From Legionella taurinensis (GTDB lineage Bacteria; Pseudomonadota; Gammaproteobacteria; Legionellales; Legionellaceae): a DNA stretch of 64,000 bases. Position 1 is the first letter of the stretch, and each line of letters starts with the position of its first letter. Positions 9,380 to 18,780 of the stretch are shown piece after piece. Under the pieces are notes generated by a model. The model ran no database searches. It worked only from the letters and a program-made list of their open reading frames with translations, and was not told the DNA's origin. The translations under genes and the position numbers were made by a program. The stretch spans positions 2,830,001 to 2,894,000 of the forward strand of contig NZ_UGOZ01000001.1 of the NCBI RefSeq assembly GCF_900452865.1. The letters are read 5' to 3'.

Positions 9380-10456
9380 GTGTTAAAAATCCAATGGCAT
9401 CGCATGGTGCGTTCGCGTTATTACTGGCAAAAGGCTGCCCTGATTCTGTTGCTTGCCACCCTTGGCATTTTTTCTATCCGCGCCTTGTTTCACTCCAAAA
9501 CCTCTGCCGAAGCGCCGGCCAATAAACTGGTCGAAATCGAGGTCGTAAAAAAGCAGACCCTTAGACAAACCATCCACCTATTGGGAACCATTCATCCTCA
9601 ACACAGCACCGTGCTGGTCGCCAAAGAGTCCGGGATGCTGGATGCCCTGGTTCCTACCGGCCAAAAAATCAGGAAAGGCACCTTGATTGCCAAAATTGCC
9701 AATCCCGATCGCGAAAAAAACCTGCAATTGTCCACGGCGGCCGTTGAACTGGCCAAGGCACAATACGAACGCATCAGCCCCTTGATTAAAAAGGGCTACG
9801 TCAGCGCCAAAGAGGCGGAAGAAAAAAAGCAGCTCTGGATAGATGCCCAGAAAGAATTGTCCAAAACAAAGATTGAACTGGATAACTCCCGTTTTTATGC
9901 CCCTTTTGACGGCATCATTGGCGCGTATAAAAAACGTGAAGGCGCGGAGGTCAATGCCGGTGAAGCCGTTGTGAGCCTCTATGACCCTTCCTCGCTGATT
10001 GTGGATGTGGATATTCCCTGCAGTAACTTAAGCGATATCCATGAAGGACAGCCCGTTTATGTTCAGGGTAAAACCTACGCCTTAAGCCATTTGCAAAAAA
10101 TGCTCGATGAAGACACCCACATGTGCCCGGCGGATGTCACCATCCAGTGCGAGGAGTGCCTGGTGGGCTCAACTGTTGACGTTGATTTGGTGGTCGCTGA
10201 AAAAAAAGACACCGTGGTTATCCCCTTTCAAGCGCTCTTTTTGAGAAACAGCAAACCCTTTGTGTATGTGGTCAGACAAAGCCGTATTGAGCTTGTTGCG
10301 GTAAAGACCGGACTTAAGCAGCAGGATCAGATTGAAATTATCAGCGGCTTAAAACCCGGACAACACTTGGTTATCCGAGGTCAGGAACGCCTTTACCCGG
10401 GCATGACTGTCGATAGTGTTAACCCTTCTGATGCCAAGGCCAGTAAGCCATCATGA
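9380..10456 (+). CDS. RND efflux periplasmic adaptor (membrane fusion protein)
   Basis: A 358-residue HlyD/AcrA-type adaptor that should link the inner-membrane pump encoded next to it to an outer-membrane channel. An N-terminal membrane anchor covers residues 17-35. It is followed by the first half of the lipoyl-like domain (TIHPQHSTVLVAKESGMLDAL...GQKIRKGTLIAKI), a short helical hairpin (90-140), the second lipoyl half (FYAPFDGIIGAYKKREGAEVNAGEAV) and beta-barrel regions. A Cys-containing stretch near residues 246-261 (CPADVTIQCEEC) is unusual for adaptors. The start is GTG at 9380. It overlaps the pump gene by 4 bases. No outer-membrane factor gene is present in the window. Confidence 0.9.
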   Translation: MLKIQWHRMVRSRYYWQKAALILLLATLGIFSIRALFHSKTSAEAPANKLVEIEVVKKQTLRQTIHLLGTIHPQHSTVLVAKESGMLDALVPTGQKIRKGTLIAKIANPDREKNLQLSTAAVELAKAQYERISPLIKKGYVSAKEAEEKKQLWIDAQKELSKTKIELDNSRFYAPFDGIIGAYKKREGAEVNAGEAVVSLYDPSSLIVDVDIPCSNLSDIHEGQPVYVQGKTYALSHLQKMLDEDTHMCPADVTIQCEECLVGSTVDVDLVVAEKKDTVVIPFQALFLRNSKPFVYVVRQSRIELVAVKTGLKQQDQIEIISGLKPGQHLVIRGQERLYPGMTVDSVNPSDAKASKPS

Positions 10457-13400
10457 AACTGACCAGTTATTTTATTAAACATCCCGTCATCGCCATCGTC
10501 TTAAACAGCATGATTGCTGTTTTGGGTCTTCTTTGTCTTTATACCCTTTCTGTGCGTGAGTACCCCGATATCAGTTTTCCCACCATCACGGTGTACGCAA
10601 GCTACCCCAATGCCAGTCCCGATCTCGTCGAAACCTCAGTGACCAACATCCTTGAGGATCGCTTGGCCGGGATTGAGGGTCTGGAGACCATTACCTCCCA
10701 ATCCAGCGCCGGCAGTTCACAAATCACGCTGGTGTTTCGGCCAAATACTTCCATGGACAGGGCTTTAAGCGCCACCCAGGATGCCGTGGGCATGGCCAAA
10801 GCCCTGTTACCGGCTCAAGTCAAATCGCCGTCGGTAGAACGCCAACGTAAATCCAATGGGCTGCCATTCATTGGCGTGTCATTGGAATCGTCTGTCCGTG
10901 ATTTCGGGGAATTAACCCATTACGCCAACCTTAATTTGAAAAATGTGTTCCGCAGCGTTCAGGGCGTGGCGACCGTGGATGTCTGGGGACAGCCCTACAC
11001 GTACACGATTAGCCTTAAGCCAGAAAAATTATTTGCCTTTGGAGTGAACACCGATGAAGTCGTTAATGCGCTTGATAAAAGCCGCATTTCCCTGCCTGCC
11101 GGGAATTACCGCAATAAAATTCCAAGCACCTTAAATTCGACTCTCAATACCCGGGACGATTATGAGAACCTCCTGATCAAAGCCAACCCCAAACACCCGG
11201 TTTTTTTAGGATCCTTGGCCGATGTGGCTCTGGAAACCGATAACAGCCAAATGCGGGTTCGGGTTAACGGCCATGCTGGGCTGGTGTTATCCATTAATCG
11301 CGCCAGTGATGCCAACCCAATCGAAGTATCCAAAGAGGTCCGTAAAGTCCTTCACGGCATCCAACAGAGCCTGCCCGCGGATTTGCAGGTCAAAGTCATT
11401 ATTGATCAGTCCGATTTTATTAATGCCTCCCTGAAAAATATTCGCTCCGCCATTGGCGAGGCCATTTTTCTGGTGCTGATTATTGTCTTTTTATTTTTAC
11501 GTAACCTGCGGGCCACGATCATTCCTTTGATTACTATCCCTGTTTCCCTGCTGGGCTCCCTGCTCTTTCTCAAACTCTTTGGCTTTTCCATTAACTTAAT
11601 GACCCTGTTGGCCATGGTGCTGGCTATAGGGCTCGTCGTCGACGATGCAATCATTGTCCTTGAAAACATCTGGCGACATATTGAGGAAGGCTTATCGCCT
11701 TTCGATGCAGCCATCCGGGGCGCTAAAGAAATTGGTTTCGCCATTGTTGCCATGACCTTTACCTTAGCCAGCGTTTATCTTCCCATTGCGTTTATTCAGG
11801 GCATGCTTGGGCAATTGTTTATTGAATTTGCAGTGGCCTTAGCCGGCAGCGTTTTTATTTCAGGCCTTGTGGCTTTAACGTTGTCACCTTTGATGTGCGC
11901 GCGTTTCTTAAGTAAAGACGCCAAAAACTGGTGGCCGCAGTTTGATGTCTTCCTTGAAAAATTAGCTGAGCGTTATGGCCATGCACTTGACTTTATCCTG
12001 CATCGGCAGAAGCTCACCTTTGCCGCCGCCTTACTCTCGATTCTCGCCTGTGTGGGTTTTTATCAGTTAATACCCCATGAAACGGCACCCAAGGAAGATC
12101 GCAGCCTGATTGGCATCTATACCCCTCCTGTTGCAGGTGAAGATCTGGCCACCCTGGATAACAAGATTGCTAAACTGGAAACCAAAATCAACGCACTTCC
12201 GGAATCCACCAATCGCCTGACCTTTATTGGTGATTGGGGAGGAAGCATTGTATTGCCTTTAAAACCTCACGCGCAAAGGCATCGTACGGCCAGCCAGCTG
12301 GTAGACGAGTTACGGCCTGCCTTTAATCACTATCCTTCAATTGATCCGCACGTGTGGAGCTGGGATACCGGCTTACCGGGTATTGATGATGCGGGAAGCG
12401 GGACGGAACTGGCTTTGGTCATTTCCACCCCTGAAAGCTACAGGCAACTGTTTGATGAAACCGAGAAATTAAAATCGGCGCTCGATAAAACACACTTGTT
12501 TGATGATGTCAGTTATGAACTTCGCCTGGATACCATGGGCTACACCATTGATCTGGATTACAACCAGTTGGCCAAGCTGGGTTTAAGCGCCAGCCAGGTG
12601 GCAAAAACCATTGAAGTCTTTTTCAGCGGCGATAAATCACAGACCTTTGAGAAAGATGGCGTTACGTATAATGTCACCATCAAAGGCAGTCACGCCCCCT
12701 GGACACTCAATGAACTCTACCTCACTACCAGTGAAGGCAAGCGGGTGTCTCTTGGGGCAATCACCACCATGCAACCCAAGGCACAGCCGGCAACGCTTGA
12801 TCACTACCAACAAATGCGCTCGACCACACTGCATGTGCAATTAAAAAAAGGCGATGCCATGGCCCGCGCTGCAAAAACGCTCTGGACTCAGGCCAAAGAA
12901 AACCTGCCGTCTCACTATAAATTAACCTGGACCGGAGCGGCCAAAGCCTTGCAGGAATCATCCCATGTCATGCTCTTCCTGCTGCTTTTATCGCTCGCTT
13001 TCATTTATGCCATCCTGTCGACACAATTTGAGAATTTCATTGATCCCTTCATTATTCTGTTCACTGTACCGCTTGCCTGCTCAGGCGCCCTGCTGTTTAC
13101 CTGGCTATTCGGTCAATCGTTAAATATTTATACGCAGGTTGGCTTAATTACCTTGATTGGTTTGATCAGTAAACACGGTATCCTGATTGTCGAATTCGCC
13201 AATAAGTTACATCAAAACGGCGCGCCCCTGCTCGATGCCATCCAACGGGCGGCTGTGCTGCGTTTAAGGCCGGTACTGATGACCACTGGCGCCATGGTGT
13301 TTGGTGCAATTCCGCTGGTTCTGTCGCATGATGCCGGCGCCGAATCGCGTCATGCCATTGGCACCGTACTGATAGGCGGGCTTTGTGTCGGGACTTTCTT

Positions 13401-13470
13401 TACCCTGTTTATTCTGCCCGCCGTGTATATCATTATTAAAAGTAAACGCCTGCCGGTGAAAACACAGTAA
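10453..13470 (+). CDS. RND efflux transporter permease, AcrB-like
   Basis: A 1005-residue proton-driven exporter of the RND superfamily, slightly shorter than AcrB. It begins with the first membrane helix (IKHPVIAIVLNSMIAVLGLL) and the REYPDISFPTITV segment found in this group. A cluster of helices around residues 330-475 includes the conserved GLVVDDAIIVLENI motif with the paired aspartates of helix 4. A second periplasmic loop and a second helix bundle (835-1000) complete the duplicated architecture, with GLISKHGILIVEFAN and LRPVLMTTGA in the usual places. It is translationally coupled to the adaptor. Substrates are unknown; it ends 13 bases from the convergent CNNM/CBS gene. Confidence 0.93.
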   Translation: MKLTSYFIKHPVIAIVLNSMIAVLGLLCLYTLSVREYPDISFPTITVYASYPNASPDLVETSVTNILEDRLAGIEGLETITSQSSAGSSQITLVFRPNTSMDRALSATQDAVGMAKALLPAQVKSPSVERQRKSNGLPFIGVSLESSVRDFGELTHYANLNLKNVFRSVQGVATVDVWGQPYTYTISLKPEKLFAFGVNTDEVVNALDKSRISLPAGNYRNKIPSTLNSTLNTRDDYENLLIKANPKHPVFLGSLADVALETDNSQMRVRVNGHAGLVLSINRASDANPIEVSKEVRKVLHGIQQSLPADLQVKVIIDQSDFINASLKNIRSAIGEAIFLVLIIVFLFLRNLRATIIPLITIPVSLLGSLLFLKLFGFSINLMTLLAMVLAIGLVVDDAIIVLENIWRHIEEGLSPFDAAIRGAKEIGFAIVAMTFTLASVYLPIAFIQGMLGQLFIEFAVALAGSVFISGLVALTLSPLMCARFLSKDAKNWWPQFDVFLEKLAERYGHALDFILHRQKLTFAAALLSILACVGFYQLIPHETAPKEDRSLIGIYTPPVAGEDLATLDNKIAKLETKINALPESTNRLTFIGDWGGSIVLPLKPHAQRHRTASQLVDELRPAFNHYPSIDPHVWSWDTGLPGIDDAGSGTELALVISTPESYRQLFDETEKLKSALDKTHLFDDVSYELRLDTMGYTIDLDYNQLAKLGLSASQVAKTIEVFFSGDKSQTFEKDGVTYNVTIKGSHAPWTLNELYLTTSEGKRVSLGAITTMQPKAQPATLDHYQQMRSTTLHVQLKKGDAMARAAKTLWTQAKENLPSHYKLTWTGAAKALQESSHVMLFLLLLSLAFIYAILSTQFENFIDPFIILFTVPLACSGALLFTWLFGQSLNIYTQVGLITLIGLISKHGILIVEFANKLHQNGAPLLDAIQRAAVLRLRPVLMTTGAMVFGAIPLVLSHDAGAESRHAIGTVLIGGLCVGTFFTLFILPAVYIIIKSKRLPVKTQ

Positions 13471-13483
13471 TCTTCTCAGCAGC

Positions 13484-14749
13484 TTAAGCAGGGTTGGGGA
13501 TTTTGATCATCCGCACCGTCTTGATGGTGTTATCGCCCACTTTCAAGACTTCAATCTGGTAGTGATCAATCTGCAAACAGCATTCCGGCGGCGGAATATA
13601 CCCCAGATGCTCGATAATGACCCCGCTTAAGGTGCGGGGTCCCAAAGCCGGCAATTGCCAGCCCAGCAGGCGTTTCAGATGCCTCAATGTAATGCTCGCA
13701 TCAACGATCACCGAGCCGTCGTCCTGTTCAATGATATCCTTGCTTAAGGCCGCAATGTCCGTAGTAAACTCACCGACCACTTCCTCGAGGATGTCTTCCA
13801 TGGTGACTAAACCCTGCAGATCACCGTATTCATCCACCACAAAACAACTGCGTTTTTTCATTTTCTGAAAATTTAAAATCTGGGCATTGAGCGGCGTGGC
13901 CTCAGGAATAAAATAAGGCTCATCAGCGGCCTTGATGAGGCTCTCCTTATCGAGACGCTCTTCAACCATCAGGTTAAATAAATCGCGTACGTGAACTACG
14001 CCAATTAAATGATCAATGGTATCGCGATAGAGAGGCAATCGGGTGTGTTGCGCCGTTTCCAACTGGTCAAGCAACTCATGCCAGGATTGATTTACATCAA
14101 TGCCCACAATGTCGCTTTTCGGCACCATGATGTCTTCCACCGTCGCCTGCTCCAAATCCAGCAGACTAATCAGCATGCTTCTATGTTCCGTTGGCATTAA
14201 TCCCCCGGCTTCATGCACCACCGAACGCAGTTCTTCACTGGACAATAACTCCTTTTGGGCTTTATCGATGGAAACACCAAAACAGCGCAGCAGGGTATTG
14301 GTTATCCAGGTAACGGTTTTCACGAAAGGCGCAAGCAGGGTCTGCAGTATCATCAGAGGCAGGGCGCTTCTGAAAGCGACGGCCTGGGGATGCAATGCCG
14401 CCAGGGTTTTGGGTGCCAATTCGGAAAAAACTAGAATAACCAGCGTCAGAATAGCGGTTGCAATTGCCACCCCGGCATCACCATAAAGGCGTTGACCGAC
14501 TAAAGTGGCCAGCATGGAGGCAATAATATTGGCTACCGTATTGCCGATTAAAATGATGCTGAGGAGGCGGTCGGGACGAGCTAACAGGTTGTTAACCCGG
14601 ATAGCTTGCTTATGCTTTTTCTTCACCATGTGGCGCAGGCGATAGCGGTTCAATGACATAATGCCAATCTCTGAACCGGAAAAAAAGGCTGACAGAATGA
14701 CTAACAGCAATAGCAGCATGAACAATGTCGTCAGTGATAACTGCCCCAT
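13484..14749 (-). CDS. CNNM/CBS/CorC-domain membrane protein (CorB/YfjD-like)
   Basis: About 421 residues: an N-terminal CNNM membrane domain (first helix LTTLFMLLLLLVILSAFFSGSEIGIMSLN), then a CBS pair starting near VEDIMVPKSDIVGID, and a C-terminal CorC/HlyC domain (SVIVDASITLRHLKRLLGWQLP, HLGYIPPPE). Members are implicated in Mg2+ or Co2+ homeostasis. I chose the ATG at 14749 (MGQLSL) because AAGAGAAA precedes it; the frame stays open to 14830, but that extension has no ribosome binding site and would spoil the N-terminal membrane topology. It is convergent with the RND pump and divergent from ffh. Confidence 0.88.
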   Translation of the reverse strand: MGQLSLTTLFMLLLLLVILSAFFSGSEIGIMSLNRYRLRHMVKKKHKQAIRVNNLLARPDRLLSIILIGNTVANIIASMLATLVGQRLYGDAGVAIATAILTLVILVFSELAPKTLAALHPQAVAFRSALPLMILQTLLAPFVKTVTWITNTLLRCFGVSIDKAQKELLSSEELRSVVHEAGGLMPTEHRSMLISLLDLEQATVEDIMVPKSDIVGIDVNQSWHELLDQLETAQHTRLPLYRDTIDHLIGVVHVRDLFNLMVEERLDKESLIKAADEPYFIPEATPLNAQILNFQKMKKRSCFVVDEYGDLQGLVTMEDILEEVVGEFTTDIAALSKDIIEQDDGSVIVDASITLRHLKRLLGWQLPALGPRTLSGVIIEHLGYIPPPECCLQIDHYQIEVLKVGDNTIKTVRMIKIPNPA

Positions 14750-14867
14750 GGTTTCTCTTGGTAGTAAAATCAAACCGACATCATAACAAAAGAATCCGGC
14801 TTGGCAGAGAGTATTTTTTACGGGCGTCAAACCACAACAAAGTGCTTTATGCTGTGCCGTATCCTTG

Positions 14868-14876
14868 TGGTATAAT
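14868..14876 (+). promoter_or_regulatory. Extended -10 promoter element before ffh
   Basis: TGGTATAAT is a perfect TATAAT with the TGn extension, 30 bases before the ffh start codon. A weak -35-like TTTATG lies at 14846-14851, at a long spacing, so the extended -10 may be the main determinant. Confidence 0.6.
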
Positions 14877-14905
14877 AACCCACTTTTTTCTACAGGGTCA
14901 TTGTC

Positions 14906-16282
14906 ATGTTTGAGAATTTAACCGAGCGGTTGACGCATGCCTTTAAAACACTGAGCGGTCAGAGCCGTTTCACGGAGGAAAATACCCAGCAGGCGTTACG
15001 AGAAGTCCGCCTCTCTTTACTGGAAGCTGACGTGGCCTTGCCGGTCGTTAAGGATTTCATCGCCCAGATTAAAGAAAAAGCCCTGGGCCAGGACGTGGAT
15101 GTCAATTTAAAACCCGATCAGGCGCTTATCAAGATCGTGCACGATGAGTTGGTGCATCTTCTTGGCGATACCCGCGCGGAATTGAATTTCAAAACTCAAC
15201 CGCCCGCTGTTTTTCTGATGGCAGGTCTTCAGGGTTCCGGTAAAACCACCACCACCGCCAAACTGGCGCGTTACCTGAAAGAGACAGAAAACAAAAAAGT
15301 CATGCTCGTCAGTGTTGACGTGTATCGCCCTGCCGCGATCGAGCAGTTGCGGTTGCTGGCAGAACAGCTGGATGTGGCTTTTTTCCCGGCTGAAAGCCAT
15401 GAGAAGCCCGTTTCCATTGCGCAAAAAGCCCTGGATAGCGCCCGTAAAAATTACGTGGATGTTGTCATTTTTGATACCGCCGGCCGCTTGCACATTGATA
15501 CGGAAATGATGTCTGAAATCAAGGCCATCCATAAAGCCATTAACCCGGTTGAAACCTTGTTTGTCGTCGACAGCATGACCGGACAGGATGCGGCCAATAC
15601 CGCGAAAGCGTTCCATGAAGCCCTGCCGTTGACCGGGGTTATTCTCACCAAAACCGACGGCGATGCCCGTGGCGGCGCCGCGTTATCCGTCAAACAGATT
15701 ACCGGGCAACCCATTAAGTTCATGGGTAGCGGCGAGAAGATCGACGCCCTTGAGCCCTTCCATCCCGATCGCGTTGCGCAACGGATTCTCGGCATGGGTG
15801 ATATCCTGACCCTGATTGAAGAAGTTGAGCGTAAAGCCGATAAGGCCACCAGTGAAAAACTGGCTAAAAAGCTTAAAAAAGGCAAAAGCTTTGATTTGGA
15901 AGACTTCAAACAGCAGCTGCTGCAGATGAATAACATGGGCGGCATCACCGGCATGATGAGCAAACTTCCGGGGTTAAACCAATTGCCTAAACAGGCGCTC
16001 AATCAAGTGAATGATAAAGCCATGGCGCAAACGATTGCCATCATTAACTCCATGACACCCAAAGAACGGCGTATACCCAAAATAATCGTTGGTTCCAGAA
16101 AGCGGCGTATCGCCCAGGGTTCAGGAACTCAGATTCAGGATGTTAATCGCCTGCTGAAGCAGTATGAACAGATGCAAAAAATGATGAAAAAATTCACCAA
16201 ACCCGGTGCAATGCAGAAAATGATGCGCGGTATGGGCGGATTAGCCGGTATGAAAGGCATGTTTCCGGATGAATTTAAATAA
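14906..16282 (+). CDS. ffh: Signal recognition particle protein Ffh
   Basis: A 458-residue SRP54 homologue, the usual length. It binds signal sequences of nascent membrane proteins together with 4.5S RNA and delivers ribosomes to FtsY. The N domain is followed by the GTPase domain with the P-loop GLQGSGKTTTTAKLARYL near residue 107, DVYRPAAIEQL, DTAGRLHID and TKTDGDARGG. The C-terminal M domain is rich in methionine (MNNMGGITGMMSKLPG; MQKMMKKF...MQKMMRGMGG). It is transcribed alone or ahead of rpsP, from which it is separated by 82 bases containing a likely promoter. Confidence 0.98.
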   Translation: MFENLTERLTHAFKTLSGQSRFTEENTQQALREVRLSLLEADVALPVVKDFIAQIKEKALGQDVDVNLKPDQALIKIVHDELVHLLGDTRAELNFKTQPPAVFLMAGLQGSGKTTTTAKLARYLKETENKKVMLVSVDVYRPAAIEQLRLLAEQLDVAFFPAESHEKPVSIAQKALDSARKNYVDVVIFDTAGRLHIDTEMMSEIKAIHKAINPVETLFVVDSMTGQDAANTAKAFHEALPLTGVILTKTDGDARGGAALSVKQITGQPIKFMGSGEKIDALEPFHPDRVAQRILGMGDILTLIEEVERKADKATSEKLAKKLKKGKSFDLEDFKQQLLQMNNMGGITGMMSKLPGLNQLPKQALNQVNDKAMAQTIAIINSMTPKERRIPKIIVGSRKRRIAQGSGTQIQDVNRLLKQYEQMQKMMKKFTKPGAMQKMMRGMGGLAGMKGMFPDEFK

Positions 16283-16295
16283 TTATAGGAAGCCC

Positions 16296-16324
16296 TTCCC
16301 ATACGGAGTTAATTTTCGTACAAT
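16296..16324 (+). promoter_or_regulatory. Promoter of the rpsP-rimM-trmD-rplS operon
   Basis: TTCCCA at 16296-16301 and TACAAT at 16319-16324 are separated by 17 bases and lie 40 bases before the rpsP start codon. The spacing is ideal, the -10 has one mismatch and the -35 has two. Confidence 0.55.
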
Positions 16325-16364
16325 ACACGGCATTTTTACGTAACCACTCTTAACGAGGAAAACA

Positions 16365-16622
16365 ATGGTCGTTATACGTTTATCACGAGGCGGCGCCAAA
16401 AAGCGTCCTTTTTATCACATGGTTGTTACCGATAGCCGCAGACGTCGCGATGGTAATTACATCGAACGCATTGGTTATTACAACCCGGTTGCTCGTGGCC
16501 AGGAAATCCCTTTACACGTTGAAATGGATAAGTTGGCTCACTGGCAAAGCGTTGGTGCACAATTGTCTGATCGTGTCAGCCAGCTGATTAAGCAACACAA
16601 GAAGAGCCAAGCCGCTGAGTAA
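16365..16622 (+). CDS. rpsP: 30S ribosomal protein S16
   Basis: An 85-residue S16 with the typical start [29 protein letters not shown] and the IERIGYYNP block. It binds 16S rRNA early in 30S assembly. The ribosome binding site is ACGAGGAAAACA before the ATG. It is the first gene of the conserved rpsP-rimM-trmD-rplS operon; the rimM GTG follows after a single base. Confidence 0.98.
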   Translation: MVVIRLSRGGAKKRPFYHMVVTDSRRRRDGNYIERIGYYNPVARGQEIPLHVEMDKLAHWQSVGAQLSDRVSQLIKQHKKSQAAE

Positions 16623-16623
16623 C

Positions 16624-17133
16624 GTGAAAAAAACGATTGATTGGGTTGTTATCGGCCGCTTCGGCCGAGCTCACGGTGTGAAAGGATTGATTACTGTTCA
16701 TTCATTTACTGAACCCCGTGATAATGTGTTGCGTTATACCGACTGGCATATCCAACGCAATAATCAATGGCAACCTGTTAATTTGCTACGCGTTGATGTC
16801 ACTGACAAGCAGATTCTTGCCCTGGTTGAAGGATGCTCTGATCGAGAACAGGCAGCCAGTTTAACCAATCTGGACATTGCTGTAAGCAGTGAGCAGCTGC
16901 CTGAATTACCTTCGGGTGATTATTACTGGCATCAATTGATGGGCCTGCAGGTGATGAACCAGCAGGGCGTTAATTTTGGCACGGTGACTGACATGATGCC
17001 GACAGGTTCGAATGATGTAATGGTGATCCATGGTGAAAACCGCCATTTAATCCCCTACATTCCGGGTCGGTATGTTGTAGCGGTTGATTTAGAGAAACAC
17101 GTGATTCTTGTCGATTGGGATGCTGATTTTTAA
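16624..17133 (+). CDS. rimM: Ribosome maturation factor RimM
   Basis: A 169-residue RimM, which binds S19 and assists maturation of the 30S head. The N-terminal RimM domain is recognised by VVIGRFGRAHGVKGLITVHSFTEP, and the C-terminal PRC-barrel by DYYWHQLMGLQV and HLIPYIPGRYVVAVDLEKHVILVDWD. The start codon is GTG, directly behind the rpsP stop. Its stop overlaps the ATG of trmD by one base, indicating translational coupling. Confidence 0.97.
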   Translation: MKKTIDWVVIGRFGRAHGVKGLITVHSFTEPRDNVLRYTDWHIQRNNQWQPVNLLRVDVTDKQILALVEGCSDREQAASLTNLDIAVSSEQLPELPSGDYYWHQLMGLQVMNQQGVNFGTVTDMMPTGSNDVMVIHGENRHLIPYIPGRYVVAVDLEKHVILVDWDADF

Positions 17134-17882
17134 TGATTCATCTCGGCGTCATCACATTAATGCCGGAGATGTTTGCGGTTCTTGAGCATGGCGTTGTAGG
17201 CCGAGCCATCAGTCAGGGAATTGCCAGCGTCAATTATTGGAATCCACGTGATTGGGCTTCCAGGCCTTATCGGCAAGTCGATGACAAGCCTTACGGCGGC
17301 GGCCCCGGCATGGTCATGATGTACGAGCCTCTGGCTTTGGCAATAACGCAGGCCAGACAGCAGATGCCAAAACCGTGCAAAACGATTTATTTGAGTCCCC
17401 AGGGACGAGCCATTAACCAGGGCGACTTGAACAAGATAGCCAGCGAAAAGCAATCCTTGCTCTTTATTGCTGGCCGATACGAAGGAATTGATGAACGAAT
17501 CATCGAAAAACACGTGGACGAAGAATGGTCCATCGGTGATTTTGTATTAAGCGGTGGTGAATTGGCAGCCATGATTTTTATTGATGCCATTGTGAGACTG
17601 CTGCCGGGGAGCTTAGGCCATGCCGGTTCAGCCGAGCAAGATTCGTTTATGAACGGCTTGCTGGATTATCCTCACTACACCAGACCGGCAACCATAGACG
17701 GCATGAGCGTACCGTCCGTCTTGTTGAACGGCAATCACCGCGACATTGAGCGGTGGCGACGCAAACACGCTTTGGGGAATACCTGGCTGAAACGGCCGGG
17801 TTTATTGGAAACGATTAAATTCAATGAATTCGACCGGCAGTTACTGGACGAATTTAAATGCGAACACGGTGATCCTGATTAA
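17133..17882 (+). CDS. trmD: tRNA (guanine-N1)-methyltransferase TrmD
   Basis: A 249-residue SPOUT-class methyltransferase that makes m1G37 in tRNAs and so guards reading-frame maintenance. Motifs of the knotted AdoMet site are present: DDKPYGGGPGMVMMYEPL, IYLSPQGRAINQ, FIAGRYEGIDER and EWSIGDFVLSGGE. The C-terminal tRNA-binding domain is seen in DYPHYTRPATIDG and VLLNGNHRDIERWRRKHALGNTW. It is the third gene of the rpsP operon, 27 bases before rplS. Confidence 0.98.
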   Translation: MIHLGVITLMPEMFAVLEHGVVGRAISQGIASVNYWNPRDWASRPYRQVDDKPYGGGPGMVMMYEPLALAITQARQQMPKPCKTIYLSPQGRAINQGDLNKIASEKQSLLFIAGRYEGIDERIIEKHVDEEWSIGDFVLSGGELAAMIFIDAIVRLLPGSLGHAGSAEQDSFMNGLLDYPHYTRPATIDGMSVPSVLLNGNHRDIERWRRKHALGNTWLKRPGLLETIKFNEFDRQLLDEFKCEHGDPD

Positions 17883-17909
17883 TAGGGAACACCCATTTGA
17901 GGAGTAACC

Positions 17910-18275
17910 ATGACTAACATCATTGATGAACTGAATGCCGAACAAATGAAAGGCAAAAACATTCCTGAATTCAGCCCAGGGGATACTGTTCTGGTGCAGG
18001 TAAAAGTAAAAGAAGGAAGCCGTGAGCGTCTTCAGGCCTTTGAAGGCATCGTGATTGCTAAACGCAACCGTGGTCTGAACTCCGCGTTTACTGTTCGTAA
18101 AATCTCTCACAATGTTGGTGTAGAGCGTGTATTCCAGACTTACAGCCCGATCGTTGACAGCATTACTGTTAAACGCCGTGGTGACGTCCGACGCGCCAAG
18201 CTTTATTACCTGCGTGATCTGGCTGGTCGTGCTGCCCGTATTAAAGAAAAACTGACTGGTAAGAAAGAAGGTTAA
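17910..18275 (+). CDS. rplS: 50S ribosomal protein L19
   Basis: A 121-residue L19, close to the usual length, with the family blocks [35 protein letters not shown] and [35 protein letters not shown]. It lies at the subunit interface of the 50S particle. A TGAGGAGT ribosome binding site precedes the ATG. It is the last gene of the operon, with a strong hairpin beginning five bases after its stop codon. Confidence 0.98.
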   Translation: MTNIIDELNAEQMKGKNIPEFSPGDTVLVQVKVKEGSRERLQAFEGIVIAKRNRGLNSAFTVRKISHNVGVERVFQTYSPIVDSITVKRRGDVRRAKLYYLRDLAGRAARIKEKLTGKKEG

Positions 18276-18279
18276 TTGC

Positions 18280-18309
18280 AAAGGCATCCTGTTTCGACAG
18301 GATGCCTTT
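18280..18309 (+). terminator. Hairpin terminator after rplS
   Basis: A perfect 13-base-pair stem (AAAGGCATCCTGT / ACAGGATGCCTTT) closed by a TTCG tetraloop. The stem ends in A:T pairs, and the downstream sequence is only moderately T-rich (CTTCC). It ends nine bases before the next start codon, so the following gene would need its own entry signal or read-through. Confidence 0.8.
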
Positions 18310-18318
18310 CTTCCTGCC

Positions 18319-18780
18319 ATGCTCAGTTTGACTGCCTATCAAACCCCGGTTGGCTGGCTTAATGTCCAGTACGATGAGCATTTTGTTTTTGGAGCTGTGT
18401 TCAGTCACACTCCGTTTGACAACGCAGAACCCACAACAACCCCATTGTGCCTGACCATTGCCCAGGAACTTGACCATTATTTCAGCGATCCTCACTACCG
18501 CTTTCAGCTTCCGTTAAAACCCCTGGGAACCCCTTATCAACAACGCGTATGGAATGCCCTGCTGGTTATTCCGGTGGGCCGCACTGTCACTTACGGGGAA
18601 CTGGCCAACACACTGCAATCCAGCCCACGTGCGATTGGGCAAGCTTGTAAAAACAATCCTCTGGCTCTATTTATCCCCTGCCATCGTGTCGTCGGCAAGG
18701 ACAACCCGGGTGGTTACATGGGGCATGCGCATGCCTTAAGTTACAAGCATGATTTATTATCGCACGAGGGTTATAGCTGA
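18319..18780 (+). CDS. ogt: Methylated-DNA--protein-cysteine methyltransferase
   Basis: A 153-residue O6-alkylguanine-DNA alkyltransferase. The suicide acceptor cysteine C121 lies in the FIPCHRVVGKDNPGGYMGH signature, and the helix-turn-helix is formed by VGRTVTYGELANTLQSSPRAIGQACKNNP. It transfers alkyl groups from O6-guanine or O4-thymine to itself. The N-terminal domain is short, as in Ogt/MGMT enzymes without the Ada regulatory part. The start lies nine bases after the rplS terminator. Its 3' end overlaps the convergent gene at 18771-19643 by 10 bases. Confidence 0.92.
   Translation: MLSLTAYQTPVGWLNVQYDEHFVFGAVFSHTPFDNAEPTTTPLCLTIAQELDHYFSDPHYRFQLPLKPLGTPYQQRVWNALLVIPVGRTVTYGELANTLQSSPRAIGQACKNNPLALFIPCHRVVGKDNPGGYMGHAHALSYKHDLLSHEGYS

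Noticed and set aside
13484-14830. Longer version of the CNNM/CBS protein starting at 14830
   Set aside because: The extra 27 residues precede the normal start of the family, and the ribosome binding site supports ATG at 14749.
15451-16002. 183-codon open frame on the minus strand opposite ffh
   Set aside because: It is a shadow of ffh codon usage, with no ribosome binding site and no domain.
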